DNA of 21,995 nt from JANOYC01 sp031428675 (GCA_031428675.1 JANOYC010000097.1:1-21995); one strand, 5' to 3'; shown: positions 14,132 to 21,990, numbered from the stretch's first letter. Numbers and translations are program-made. Notes: a model not told the origin generated them from the letters alone.

Positions 14132-16153
14132 GTGTCCACTCCCCCGGCGAGAACCCAGGTGCCCCGCACGCGCTCGTTCCCGCGCCTGCTCGCGGGAGTG
14201 ACGGCGGTGATCTTAGGATTCGTCGCGCCCGTCGCGGCGCCCGAGACCGCGGCCGTCGCGGCCGACAACGCGATCACGGCTCCCGTCTCTGGGGAGTTCG
14301 TGCCATCGAACCTGCTGACCATTTCCGGCACCAAGTCCGCTGGGTCTTCGGTGCTCGTGTATGTGAGCCCCGGTGAACCCGACCCCGTCTGCTCGGTGCC
14401 GACGAGCGAATCGGAGACGTGGGAATGCGCCTCAGTACACATGCAGAACGGGCAATCGACCCTCGTCGCCGGAGAGTTCGTCGATGGAGAACCTGTGAGC
14501 GAATCCGCGCCGGTGAGTGTTCGCGTGCTCGGCGCGCCGACCCTCGCTGGCCCGACACCGATATTGACCACTGGTCTCGTGACCGGAGTCGCGTATCCTC
14601 GCGCCGACATCCGCGTCATCGTAAGCGGCGCGACATCCGCCACCAAAGACTGCCCCGCTGCCCTGGATAGCGGCTATTGGTCGTGCGCGCTGGGGCTCGC
14701 GACCGGGGAGTACTCGATGGGGGTTCAGCAGGCGTGGCCCGGATCGTCGCCTCCCGAGTGGTCGAACCCGTCGGAAGCACGGGCTGTCACGGTTGACTCG
14801 ACTCCGCCGGAGGCACCGCTGATCAGCGCACCACGGCCTGCAACGCGGATAACGAGCCAGCCGATCGTCGTGCAGGGGAACGGGGAGAATGGGGGCACGA
14901 TCGATGTCTTCATCGATGGCGCACCCGCGTGCACAGCCGGTATTGGCGGAGGAGTCTGGACGTGCTCATTCAGCGACACCGCCCTCGGTGCCCGCACGAT
15001 CCAGGCGATCCAGCGGGACGCTGCTGGCAACTTCTCTCCGCCGTCTGCCGACCTGCGAGTGCTTTTTGTGCGAGCGCCGACGTCGACGCCCGCACCGACC
15101 CCCACGACGGTCGCCCCTCCCGAACCGGCTCCGACTCCATCTCCAACGGCGGTCGCGCCCTCACCGCTGTTTCCGCCGCCTGTAGGTGGAATTACCACTC
15201 TTGCTCCGGAGCACACGTGGGACACCCCCACCGGCTATGGCGCAGCGATTCCCCACCCCGCAGAGGCGCTGAGTCGGGGCTGGCTTGCGGCACTGCTCGC
15301 GATCGCGTTCCTCACTCTGTTCTGTCTCCCGCTGCGCTTGCTCATCTCGTCGATCACGGGGCCACACGAGTCGACGGCGCGTCCGGTGCACAGGCTCACG
15401 GGGAGAAACCGGTCGCCGATCGACCAGAACGGTTCGACCACGGTCGCTGATCGGTGGGTGTTGGCCGCTGGTGCCGCCGCCGGAGCGGCAACATTGGGCG
15501 TGCTCGCGAGCGGCGTGCAGGGCGAGGTGCGATTCGTGCGTCTCGCGATCGCCGTTGCCGCCGCGGTCGTGGCGCTCAACATTGCGGGTGTCGTCGCGCC
15601 CGCCAAGCTCACAGCTCGCGCGCTCGGCACGACCGCTGGCCTGAGGCTCGCGCCATCGTTGCTCGCCGCCGGAGCAGCATCCGCTTTGTTGTCCCGATCC
15701 TTCGGCATCCAACCGCCGCTCGTGGTCGGTCTCGTGCTCGCCGCCACTTTTGCCGCCGGAGAATCGCCCCGAGTCACGGCACGAATTGAACTTGCACGAA
15801 CTGTGAGCGTGGCCGTCATCTCGGCTGTGGCGTGGGTCGCACACTCCGCCGTCGGACGCGTCGAGGGGTTCTGGCCGACGCTCGGGAGTGAGTTCCTCGC
15901 CGCCACCTGTCTGGCCGGCTTCGGTGCGGTGATTGTGCTCCTGATTCCGCTTCACGGGCTGCCGGGAGCGACCATTCTGCATTGGTCGCCGGTGATCTGG
16001 GCGGTTTCGACGTTCGTGCTCGTGACCGTGGCTGCCGCGGTGCTTTCGGGGCCCATGCCGCCGATTGCGATGCTCCTAGCAGTGGGATCGCTTTTTGCCG
16101 CGATAGTGCTCGCGGTATGGGGATGGCGTCGCTACGTACAGCCTGCAGCGTGA
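14132..16153 (+). CDS. Ig-like-repeat exported protein with polytopic membrane domain
   Basis: This is a 673-residue protein of unknown function. Residues 18-43 form a signal sequence or first helix ending AAVA-ADN. Three Ig-like repeats follow, each with one Cys pair ending in W-x-C: C87/C99, C174/C185 and C267/C278, suggesting disulfide-closed hairpins outside the cell. A Pro/Thr/Ser-rich stretch (about 316-350) leads into roughly nine transmembrane segments from residue 383 to the end, closing with WGWRRYV. There is no LPXTG motif. The start is taken as the GTG at 14132, after GGAAC; GTG 14114 is an alternative, and longer frames run into the DUF1275 gene. It may be cotranscribed with that gene, 34 bases upstream. 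Confidence 0.8.
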   Translation: MSTPPARTQVPRTRSFPRLLAGVTAVILGFVAPVAAPETAAVAADNAITAPVSGEFVPSNLLTISGTKSAGSSVLVYVSPGEPDPVCSVPTSESETWECASVHMQNGQSTLVAGEFVDGEPVSESAPVSVRVLGAPTLAGPTPILTTGLVTGVAYPRADIRVIVSGATSATKDCPAALDSGYWSCALGLATGEYSMGVQQAWPGSSPPEWSNPSEARAVTVDSTPPEAPLISAPRPATRITSQPIVVQGNGENGGTIDVFIDGAPACTAGIGGGVWTCSFSDTALGARTIQAIQRDAAGNFSPPSADLRVLFVRAPTSTPAPTPTTVAPPEPAPTPSPTAVAPSPLFPPPVGGITTLAPEHTWDTPTGYGAAIPHPAEALSRGWLAALLAIAFLTLFCLPLRLLISSITGPHESTARPVHRLTGRNRSPIDQNGSTTVADRWVLAAGAAAGAATLGVLASGVQGEVRFVRLAIAVAAAVVALNIAGVVAPAKLTARALGTTAGLRLAPSLLAAGAASALLSRSFGIQPPLVVGLVLAATFAAGESPRVTARIELARTVSVAVISAVAWVAHSAVGRVEGFWPTLGSEFLAATCLAGFGAVIVLLIPLHGLPGATILHWSPVIWAVSTFVLVTVAAAVLSGPMPPIAMLLAVGSLFAAIVLAVWGWRRYVQPAA

Positions 16154-16338
16154 GGCGCATTATTTATTCAGTGAAAATTTGTCAAACTCTTCCCGTGCCT
16201 GGTCAAAGTGGTAGACAATGCTGTTCTGGGCACTACCGACTCGCGGTGATGATGCCGCCCTCGTCACTACCCGAAAGTGACATCCACATCGGAGCTGACT
16301 CGTCAGATCCACTGGTTGCGAACTGAGGGGAAATATCA
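16154..16338. promoter_or_regulatory. Intergenic stretch with AT-rich island and minus-strand promoter-like sequence
   Basis: Bases 16159-16187 are strikingly AT-rich for this genome. On the minus strand they read TTGACA (16185-16180), a 15-base spacer, then AATAAT (16164-16159), close to a sigma-70-type promoter pointing back into the 3' end of the Ig-repeat gene. GTCAAA occurs twice (16181-16186, 16202-16207). For the downstream small gene I see a ribosome binding site (GAGGGG, 16325-16330) but no clear promoter. No reading frame of interest was found here. Confidence 0.35.
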
Positions 16339-16674
16339 ATGACGAACACCTTCTTCGGGCCCGGGGGGCCCACCGCCGTCGCACATCACGCGACCAATGC
16401 GCCGACGTCGGCGCCCGAAACGGCCCTCTCGCCTCGAGATGAAATCGTCGTCGTCGCCGTCTCCGAGACCCGGTGGCTCGTGTGCGATGCCATGTCGCCG
16501 AACCGCATCTCGAGCGACACGCTCGGCTATATCGAGAGGGTGTCCGACCGTTATGAAGCATGGACCGTGGGCGATGTGCACCGGTCCAAGCGATCCGCGC
16601 ACGACACGCTCGACGACGCGACGGCATTCTTCACCGCGCGGAGAATAATGGGCGCCCTTCGCCGCGCGAGCTGA
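16339..16674 (+). CDS. Small hypothetical protein
   Basis: This is a 111-residue soluble protein that I do not recognise. The first 30 residues are low-complexity and rich in Ala, Thr and Pro. Residues 31-110 look folded: a strand DEIVVVAVSETRWLVCD, then DTLGYIERVSDRYEAWTVGD and a helix DTLDDATAFFTARRI. It has no signal peptide or membrane segment and one Cys. The start is well supported by GAGGGG ending eight bases before the ATG. Codon use resembles that of the neighbours. The flanking genes give no functional clue. Confidence 0.7.
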   Translation: MTNTFFGPGGPTAVAHHATNAPTSAPETALSPRDEIVVVAVSETRWLVCDAMSPNRISSDTLGYIERVSDRYEAWTVGDVHRSKRSAHDTLDDATAFFTARRIMGALRRAS

Positions 16675-16682
16675 CAGCGACC

Positions 16683-16724
16683 CACCGAACTAGCACGCCC
16701 ACTGAACTAACACACCGAACTAAC
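16683..16724 (+). repeat. Three near-identical 12-base direct repeats
   Basis: CACCGAACTAGC (16683-16694), CACTGAACTAAC (16700-16711) and CACCGAACTAAC (16713-16724) follow the consensus CACYGAACTARC with starts 17 and 13 bases apart. They lie between the 111-residue and 87-residue genes, just upstream of the presumed promoter of the latter, and could be regulator sites or a decayed tandem duplication. Confidence 0.6.
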
Positions 16725-16738
16725 CGAGCCCGACCACA

Positions 16739-16744
16739 TAGGCT
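16739..16744 (+). promoter_or_regulatory. Leaderless-type -10 box of the 87-residue membrane protein gene
   Basis: TAGGCT fits the TANNNT pattern and ends six bases before the ATG at 16751, placing the transcript start at or beside the start codon. No Shine-Dalgarno is present, which supports leaderless expression. There is no clear -35. Confidence 0.45.
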
Positions 16745-16750
16745 GTGACG

Positions 16751-17014
16751 ATGTCGCAGCCCCTTTCCGCCACGTCCCGGGTGCCGCGTTGGGTCGGGCC
16801 GGTGCTTGGTCTTGTTGCCATGCTCACAGTGATCTTCCCGATCATCTGCCTCCCGTTCGCAATCGGGGGCTGGATACTCTCCCGCAAGAAGGCGCTCACC
16901 ATGCCGCCCGGCACCGAGCGCCGCTGGCTTCCCCTCGCGGGAGTTGCTCTGAGCGCCACTGCTGCGAGCATCACCGTGCTGCTCGCGCTGTTCGCGCTCC
17001 TCGGCTTCCTCTAG
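16751..17014 (+). CDS. Small two-helix membrane protein
   Basis: This is an 87-residue protein with two transmembrane segments, at about residues 15-42 (VGPVLGLVAMLTVIFPIICL) and 63-86 (AGVALSATAASITVLLALFALL), joined by a short basic loop (SRKKALTMPPGTERR). The layout resembles small DUF4190-like proteins, but I cannot name a family. ATG 16751 is preferred over GTG 16745 because of the leaderless -10 box at 16739. The stop codon lies at the edge of a terminator-like hairpin, and the next gene runs in the opposite direction. Confidence 0.7.
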   Translation: MSQPLSATSRVPRWVGPVLGLVAMLTVIFPIICLPFAIGGWILSRKKALTMPPGTERRWLPLAGVALSATAASITVLLALFALLGFL

Positions 17015-17029
17015 CCCCGAACTGGGGCT
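17013..17029. terminator. Hairpin between convergent genes
   Basis: AGCCCC (17013-17018) pairs with GGGGCT (17024-17029) around a 5-base loop. The stem overlaps the stop codon of the 87-residue gene and lies 47 bases beyond the end of the convergent winged-helix gene. There is no strong T-run, so termination is plausible but not certain. Confidence 0.45.
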
Positions 17030-17075
17030 TCGAGTTATCGCGGGATGCTCGCTGGCTTCTCCGCGCGACTGGGCC

Positions 17076-17375
17076 CTAGTTCTTGTCGGGGGCCACTACC
17101 CGGGTACTCCCGACCGCTTCAAGCAATTCGCCGATGTGGTATCCGCTTTCGAGCGGATGCCGCAATGGCAGTTCTGGATGTAACCGATAGTTGTTTCGAC
17201 GGCCGTCGCGATGCCGTTCCAGGTATCCCGCATCGACGAGTTCGGCGACAATGCGTTGGGTTGCACGCTCGGTGATTCCCACCGCCCTGGCGATTTCCCG
17301 CAAGCGCGCCTCAGGATCTCGAGAAACGCACAAGAGTACGTGTGCGTGATTGGTGAGGAAAGTCCAGTCGGCCAC
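17076..17375 (-). CDS. Winged-helix transcriptional regulator (ArsR/MarR-like), probable regulator of the dab operon
   Basis: This is a 99-residue DNA-binding protein with little beyond the winged helix: a first helix WTFLTNHAHVLLCV, the helix-turn-helix at about residues 22-48 (ARLREIARAVGITERATQRIVAELVDAGYL), and a basic wing with strand ERHRDGRRNNYRLH. It has no obvious ligand domain and a single Cys. The GTG start at 17375 has no Shine-Dalgarno, but a TAGAAT box ends six bases upstream, so a leaderless transcript is likely. It is divergent from dabB across 108 bases that carry a 7-9-7 inverted repeat. I infer that it controls dabBA and probably itself. Confidence 0.82.
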   Translation of the reverse strand: MADWTFLTNHAHVLLCVSRDPEARLREIARAVGITERATQRIVAELVDAGYLERHRDGRRNNYRLHPELPLRHPLESGYHIGELLEAVGSTRVVAPDKN

Positions 17376-17381
17376 GTCGTG

Positions 17382-17387
17382 ATTCTA
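17382..17387 (-). promoter_or_regulatory. Leaderless-type -10 box of the winged-helix regulator
   Basis: The minus strand reads TAGAAT here, six bases before the GTG start. The hexamer is a 5/6 match to TATAAT and fits TANNNT. A -35 is not evident, but its position would abut the inverted repeat at 17410. Confidence 0.5.
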
Positions 17388-17409
17388 GTCGACGAGCAAT
17401 TCTGCGTTC

Positions 17410-17432
17410 CGTATTGTGCGCTTTTCAATACG
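17410..17432. promoter_or_regulatory. Inverted-repeat operator candidate between regulator and dabB
   Basis: CGTATTG (17410-17416) and CAATACG (17426-17432) are perfect 7-bp arms around a 9-base spacer. The repeat covers the proposed dabB -35 and lies next to the regulator's own promoter, the usual placement for a site controlling both. A second, looser pair is TACGTG (17429-17434) with CACGTA (17459-17464). Confidence 0.65.
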
Positions 17433-17441
17433 TGTTATAGT
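17414..17441 (+). promoter_or_regulatory. Promoter of the dab operon
   Basis: TTGTGC (17414-17419), a 16-base spacer and TATAGT (17436-17441) form a reasonable sigma-70-type promoter. It would give a leader of about 35 bases before the dabB GTG. The leader has only a weak ribosome binding site (ACAGG at 17472-17476). Confidence 0.55.
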
Positions 17442-17483
17442 TTTCCGGTATCAGAAAGCACGTAATAAGAGACAGGCAAAGTT

Positions 17484-19067
17484 GTGACCACGGCACTCAT
17501 CATCGTGATCTTCCTACCGGCGTTGGCCGCGCTCGCGATCGTCGCACTCGGCGGCTCAGCCGCGTCCCTTCGCGGGGCGCGTATTGCCAACGGCTTCGCC
17601 GCGGTCGGCGCGATCGTCCTCGCGATCGGCGCCACCATCGGCACCCCGATCAGCGTTGCGGCGAACGTCGAAGGCGCAATCGTGGCTGGCTTCGAAATCG
17701 ACCGGTTGAGCGCGGTGCTACTGCCATTCGTTCTCGGCGTCGGATTCGTGGTCCAGATCTTCGCGACGCGCTACCTCCGCGGCGACGCGGCTCAACCTCG
17801 CTTCTTCGCGAGCGCAAGCCTCCTCGCGACGGCTACCGCAGCGATGGTCACCGCCTCGACCCTCATCGGCTTAGCGGCCGCCTGGACGATCGGCAGTGTC
17901 GCGGTGTGGGCGCTGCTGTCACTGTATGCGCCTCTCCCCGCCGCGCGACTCGGCGTGCGGCGCACGATGACCGCCTTTGCCCTTGGCGACGCAGCGCTCT
18001 GGACGGCGGTCGCCATTGTCGTCGCGATCCATGGCAACATCACCCTTGAGGAACTCGCCACCCTCGAGATGCCGGCAGGCACCGTGGCGGTCATCGCCGC
18101 ACTGCTCCTTGTCGCCGCCCTGGCGCGATCGGCGCAGCTTCCATTCCATCGGTGGTTGCCCGCGACTCTCGCGGCGCCAACTCCCGTGTCTGCTCTCCTG
18201 CACGCCGGCGTGGTCAATGCGGGCGGGATCCTCCTGGTGCGCACGAGCCCGTTGTTCACGGCATCCGACATTGTCATGCACGTCGCTGTGGCGATCGGCG
18301 CGGCCACAGCCGTCTACGGAACAGTGCTCATGCTCACGAAGTCCGATGTGAAGGGCGCCCTCACCCATTCCACGATGGGGCAGATGGGCTTCATGATCAT
18401 GACCTGCGGACTCGGCGCCTTCAGCGTCGCAATCTTCCACATCGTCGCACACGGGATGTACAAGGCAGGCCTATTCGCAGGCGCCGGCGGCGCTGTGAAC
18501 ACCCGCATTGCACACCAGAATGCGCCGCACACTGAGCCGCATGGAGCCGCGCGATCAGTCGCCCACGCGATTATCGCGTGGGGCGGTAGCCTCGCGATCT
18601 TCCTCGTCGCTACGCCCGCACTCTATCCGGAAGCCTCCACGTCGAGCACCGCCCTCCTCATCTTCGGATGGTTCTCGGCAGCGGTCGCGACATCGGCCCT
18701 GTTGCGCTCCAGCCAGACGGCGTTCGGGATGTTCCTGGCCGTGCTCACGGGCATCCTCGCAATCGTCGGCTACCTCGCTGCGCTCAGCGCGTTCGGGGCG
18801 TTCGTGGCACCCGCGGTCGCGGTCGACGCGTCTTCAGCGACCGCAGGCTGGTTCGTCGGCGGATTCGTGCTGGTGCTTGTCGCCGCCGAAGCGGTCCGGC
18901 GCTCGCCGACATACGGACGCTTCGGCCGACTGCACCGGCAGCTGTACACCCTCGCCCTCGCCGCTGGGCACGTGCCGACCGTGTCCTCGTCGCCCGCGGT
19001 TCGGGCAGTGCGGAGCCGCCCCCGCATCGCACCAGCTACTGCAGTCCCCTCGCCAGCTCACCAGTAA
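17484..19067 (+). CDS. dabB: DabB: NuoL/MrpA-like membrane subunit of the inorganic carbon accumulation complex
   Basis: DabB is the cation-conducting membrane partner of DabA; the pair takes up CO2 and traps it as bicarbonate, powered by an ion gradient. The 527-residue protein has about 13-14 hydrophobic helices. It carries the proton-conducting transporter core: RSAQLPFHRWLPATLAAPTP, VSALLHAGVVNAGGILLVR, SDVKGALTHSTMGQMGFM and FHIVAHGMYKAGLF, which contain the conserved Lys and His residues of NuoL-type subunits. It is shorter than NuoL and no other complex I gene is near. Assignment to DabB rests on adjacency to dabA. The start is a GTG at 17484, and the stop lies 25 bases before dabA. 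Confidence 0.92.
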   Translation: MTTALIIVIFLPALAALAIVALGGSAASLRGARIANGFAAVGAIVLAIGATIGTPISVAANVEGAIVAGFEIDRLSAVLLPFVLGVGFVVQIFATRYLRGDAAQPRFFASASLLATATAAMVTASTLIGLAAAWTIGSVAVWALLSLYAPLPAARLGVRRTMTAFALGDAALWTAVAIVVAIHGNITLEELATLEMPAGTVAVIAALLLVAALARSAQLPFHRWLPATLAAPTPVSALLHAGVVNAGGILLVRTSPLFTASDIVMHVAVAIGAATAVYGTVLMLTKSDVKGALTHSTMGQMGFMIMTCGLGAFSVAIFHIVAHGMYKAGLFAGAGGAVNTRIAHQNAPHTEPHGAARSVAHAIIAWGGSLAIFLVATPALYPEASTSSTALLIFGWFSAAVATSALLRSSQTAFGMFLAVLTGILAIVGYLAALSAFGAFVAPAVAVDASSATAGWFVGGFVLVLVAAEAVRRSPTYGRFGRLHRQLYTLALAAGHVPTVSSSPAVRAVRSRPRIAPATAVPSPAHQ

Positions 19068-19092
19068 CTCGACTCGGATCGGAGCCCCTGCC

Positions 19093-21648
19093 ATGACCAC
19101 GACCACGACCCCCGCCACCGCTGCCCTTCACGCGCAGCTCCGATCCACCGTGGCGATTGCGGCGCGCGCCATTTCGACGCCGTGGCCCCTGCAGACATTC
19201 ATCGCGCAGAACCCACTCGCGGGGCTCGAGCACGAATCGTTCTCCCGAGCGGTCGCTCTCGCCGGTGACAGGTTCGGTGCCCGCGGCACCCTCGACGAGA
19301 GCGAGTTCCGTGCCGCTCACGCGGCCGGGCGCATCACCGACGTCGATCTTCTCGCCTCTCTCTCGATGTTGCATCCGGAAGCAATGGCCATGCCCGCGTC
19401 GACTTTGGGCAATTCCGAATTCACCGCCGGCGAGTTGCTCATCGCCGACCTCCAATACGGCGAACAAGTGGCGCGCCCCGCGCGAACCCGGATTACTCCG
19501 GCCGAACGCGTAGCTCCAGACATAGCGCTTGTCATCGACGACCTCACCGCGAAGTGGGTAGGCGCATTTCTCGGGGCATCCGAAACTTCATGGGCGATGC
19601 CCGGTCGCGAGAATGGCTTCTACACGGCATGGCGCGACCTTGCGGCTCTCGATCGCACACTGCCGTCGAAAGTGAGGGCGACACTCTCCGCACTTCCCGA
19701 GTGCCCCGAAGATGCCATCCTCTCTGCCCTCGCCACGGCCGGGGTCGATCCGGCCGACGCCCTCGGACTCGCCGAAGCGCACCTCACTCGCCTTCCCGGC
19801 TGGGCTGGACACGTCCGTTGGGCCGCAGAGCGCACCGCGGGCATCGATCTCACCTCGTACCTCGCGATGCGGTTGAGTTACGAAACGCTGCTCCTCGCGG
19901 CGCACGGGCTCCCCCAACTTGCAAACCACGACCTCCGTGCCGGCACGCAGTCCATCGCCCCGCCGAGTGCGCGCGATCGAGTCGAGCGGATTATCGCCAT
20001 TCTCGGTATCCCGTCGGCCGCCGAGGGGCAGATCGTCTCGGCAACACGAGTGCTCAATACGATGCAACCCGTCGACCGGGCGTTTGTCTGGCTGGGTGCG
20101 TTCGAATACCACTACCGCGCAACGCTATTGGCGGAAATCGCCGCCGCTCCCGCCACCATCGAGGCGACCGGCGCAAGTGACGGCCACCCTCGCCCGAGCG
20201 CGCAACTTGTGTTCTGTATCGATCCGCGATCAGAAGGCATCAGACGCCATTTGGAGGCGCGTGGCTCGTGGGAGACTTTCGGTTTCGCCGGCTTCTTCGC
20301 CGCGGTCATCCGCTTCCGGTCACTCGTATCGGGATCGAGCATCGATTCGTGCCCCGTGCTCGTGTCACCCCGCAACACGGTCGATGAAGTTCCACTCCGC
20401 GGCGCCCACTCTGCAGCGGCCCGCCAGCTCGCAAGCGCGAAGCAGGCAAACGCGTTCCGTGGCGCATTCTCCGCAGCGAAGCACGACCTTCTCGCGCCCT
20501 TTTCGCTGGCAGAAGCGAGCGGCTGGATTGCCGGACCGTTTGCCGCCGCCAAAACCCTCGCATCCGCGCCCTTCGCGACGCTCCGTACACGGATGCGGAA
20601 CGCGGTCGCTCCCACGGCACCGTCAACGCTGACAGTAGACGACGGCTTCACGCTCGAGGAGCGCGTGCTGTTCACCCACGCAATGCTCACCCTCATCGGG
20701 CTAACAACGAACTTCGCTCGGGTCGTGGTGCTGTCGGGCCACGGCTCGTCCACGGTGAACAACCCCTTCGCGTCGTCGCTCGACTGCGGCGCGTGTGGCG
20801 GTAATCCCGGCGGGCCGAATGCGCGCGTCGCGGCGATCGCACTCGCTGACCCCGCGGTGCGTGAGGCTCTCGCACACCGCGGCATCGTCATCCCGGACGA
20901 CACCGTTTTCCTCGCGGCCGAGCATGACACGGTGACCGACCAGGTCGCTATCCTTGACTCCCACTCGACCCCCGACACCCACACGGCCGATGTCGCCGCC
21001 CTCACCGCCGCACTCAGTGCAGCCGGGCACGCGCTCAGCCAGGAACGCGCAGCCTCGCTCCCCGGCGCGGGAACTTCGGTGCGAAAAGTGCGCGAGCGCG
21101 CAACGCACTGGGCCGAAGTGTTTCCGGAATGGGGCCTCGCCGGCAACGCCGCGATGGTGATCGGACCGAGGGCGATGACCGCGCACATCGACCTTGAGCG
21201 GCGCGTGTTCTTGCACTCCTACGACGCAAGCATTGACGCCGACGGCACGGCGCTCGAGACGATCATGACCGCTCCGCTCGTCGTTGCACAGTGGATCAAC
21301 GCGCAGTACTACTTCTCATCGGTCGACCGCCGGGTTTTCGGTTCGGGAAGCAAGACAATCCACAACGTGCACGGAGGTCTCGGTGTCATCTCAGGCCATA
21401 GCGGCGACCTACGGATAGGTCTGCCCGAACAATCGGTGGCCGTCGGCGATCGACTCATCCACGAGCCCATGCGGTTGTCGGCGATCATCGAGGCGCCGCT
21501 CGACCGCATCGGACAGATCATCTCGCGCAACACGATGCTTCGCGACCTCTTCGACAACGGGTGGATCTCCCTGACCGCTCGCCCCACCCCCAAATCGCCG
21601 TGGTATCGCTACGACACCTACGGCTGGAAGGAGCTCCCTAGCTCATGA
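19093..21648 (+). CDS. dabA: DabA: zinc-binding subunit of the inorganic carbon accumulation complex (DUF2309)
   Basis: DabA is a peripheral, beta-carbonic-anhydrase-like subunit that binds DabB. The 851-residue protein keeps the four zinc-site positions: C375 and D377 in FCIDPRSEG, H550 in SGHGSS, and C565 in LDCGACGGNPGGPN. The C-x-D and His-to-Cys (15 residues) spacings equal those of Halothiobacillus DabA (C351, D353, H524, C539). N-terminal ISTPWPLQTFIAQNPLAGLE and C-terminal HNVHGGLGVISGHSGDLRIGLPEQSV are also typical of the family. The ATG follows GGAG by eight bases; the open frame upstream of it is only the dabB antiphase. The TGA overlaps the ATG of the PII-like gene. Confidence 0.95.
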   Translation: MTTTTTPATAALHAQLRSTVAIAARAISTPWPLQTFIAQNPLAGLEHESFSRAVALAGDRFGARGTLDESEFRAAHAAGRITDVDLLASLSMLHPEAMAMPASTLGNSEFTAGELLIADLQYGEQVARPARTRITPAERVAPDIALVIDDLTAKWVGAFLGASETSWAMPGRENGFYTAWRDLAALDRTLPSKVRATLSALPECPEDAILSALATAGVDPADALGLAEAHLTRLPGWAGHVRWAAERTAGIDLTSYLAMRLSYETLLLAAHGLPQLANHDLRAGTQSIAPPSARDRVERIIAILGIPSAAEGQIVSATRVLNTMQPVDRAFVWLGAFEYHYRATLLAEIAAAPATIEATGASDGHPRPSAQLVFCIDPRSEGIRRHLEARGSWETFGFAGFFAAVIRFRSLVSGSSIDSCPVLVSPRNTVDEVPLRGAHSAAARQLASAKQANAFRGAFSAAKHDLLAPFSLAEASGWIAGPFAAAKTLASAPFATLRTRMRNAVAPTAPSTLTVDDGFTLEERVLFTHAMLTLIGLTTNFARVVVLSGHGSSTVNNPFASSLDCGACGGNPGGPNARVAAIALADPAVREALAHRGIVIPDDTVFLAAEHDTVTDQVAILDSHSTPDTHTADVAALTAALSAAGHALSQERAASLPGAGTSVRKVRERATHWAEVFPEWGLAGNAAMVIGPRAMTAHIDLERRVFLHSYDASIDADGTALETIMTAPLVVAQWINAQYYFSSVDRRVFGSGSKTIHNVHGGLGVISGHSGDLRIGLPEQSVAVGDRLIHEPMRLSAIIEAPLDRIGQIISRNTMLRDLFDNGWISLTARPTPKSPWYRYDTYGWKELPSS

Positions 21649-21971
21649 GAACAAACCTCACAGCAATGACGAAGATCGAGGTTGTCGTCAGTGGTTCGGA
21701 TGCGCCAGCGGTGCGTGAACTCATCCGTTCCATCGGCGCCACCGGTTACACGAGCGTCACCGGCGTCGCCGGGCTTGGCCATCACGGCGAGCACCAGGGC
21801 CGGCTGTTGTTCAACGACTCCGACGCGCTCACACTCATCATCACAGTGACGCCGAACGACCGCGCCGACGCGCTCGTGGCGGGCTTGCGCCCCCTGCTGT
21901 CGTCGTCGTCGGGGGTGATGTTCGTCTCCGACACGTACGTGAGTCGACCGGAATACTTCGCCGGATCCTGA
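21645..21971 (+). CDS. PII-like signalling protein linked to DabAB
   Basis: The 108-residue protein resembles PII/CPII/SbtB-type trimeric regulators. There is a first strand TKIEVVVSGSDAPAVRELIRSIG, a glycine-rich T-loop-like segment (GYTSVTGVAGLGHHGEHQGR), a second strand-helix unit LTLIITVTPNDRADALVAGLRPLL, and a closing SGVMFVSDTYVSRPEYF. Canonical GlnB signatures, including the uridylylated Tyr of the T-loop, are absent. Its start overlaps the dabA stop as ATGA, with AAGGAG about 11 bases upstream; an internal ATG at 21666 is the alternative. By analogy with PII-like proteins beside bicarbonate transporters it may gate DabAB in response to nucleotides or bicarbonate; that is inferred. Confidence 0.82.
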   Translation: MRTNLTAMTKIEVVVSGSDAPAVRELIRSIGATGYTSVTGVAGLGHHGEHQGRLLFNDSDALTLIITVTPNDRADALVAGLRPLLSSSSGVMFVSDTYVSRPEYFAGS

Positions 21972-21976
21972 CCAGT

Positions 21977-21990
21977 ACCCCGGGTGGGGT
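21977..21990 (+). terminator. Possible hairpin after the dab operon
   Basis: ACCCC (21977-21981) and GGGGT (21986-21990) form a 5-bp stem with a 4-base loop six bases after the last stop codon. The window ends before any T-run could be seen. Confidence 0.35.

Noticed and set aside
17484..19067. Complex I subunit NuoL or an Mrp antiporter subunit
   Set aside because: No other nuo or mrp genes are adjacent, and the next gene is an unmistakable dabA.
18508..19092. Long N-terminal extension in frame with dabA
   Set aside because: It lies wholly inside dabB in another frame, is Arg/Ser-rich, and the ATG at 19093 has a good ribosome binding site and matches the DabA family start.
20112..21188. 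358-codon minus-strand open frame
   Set aside because: It is antisense to dabA, Ala/Ser/Arg-rich, and has no family features.
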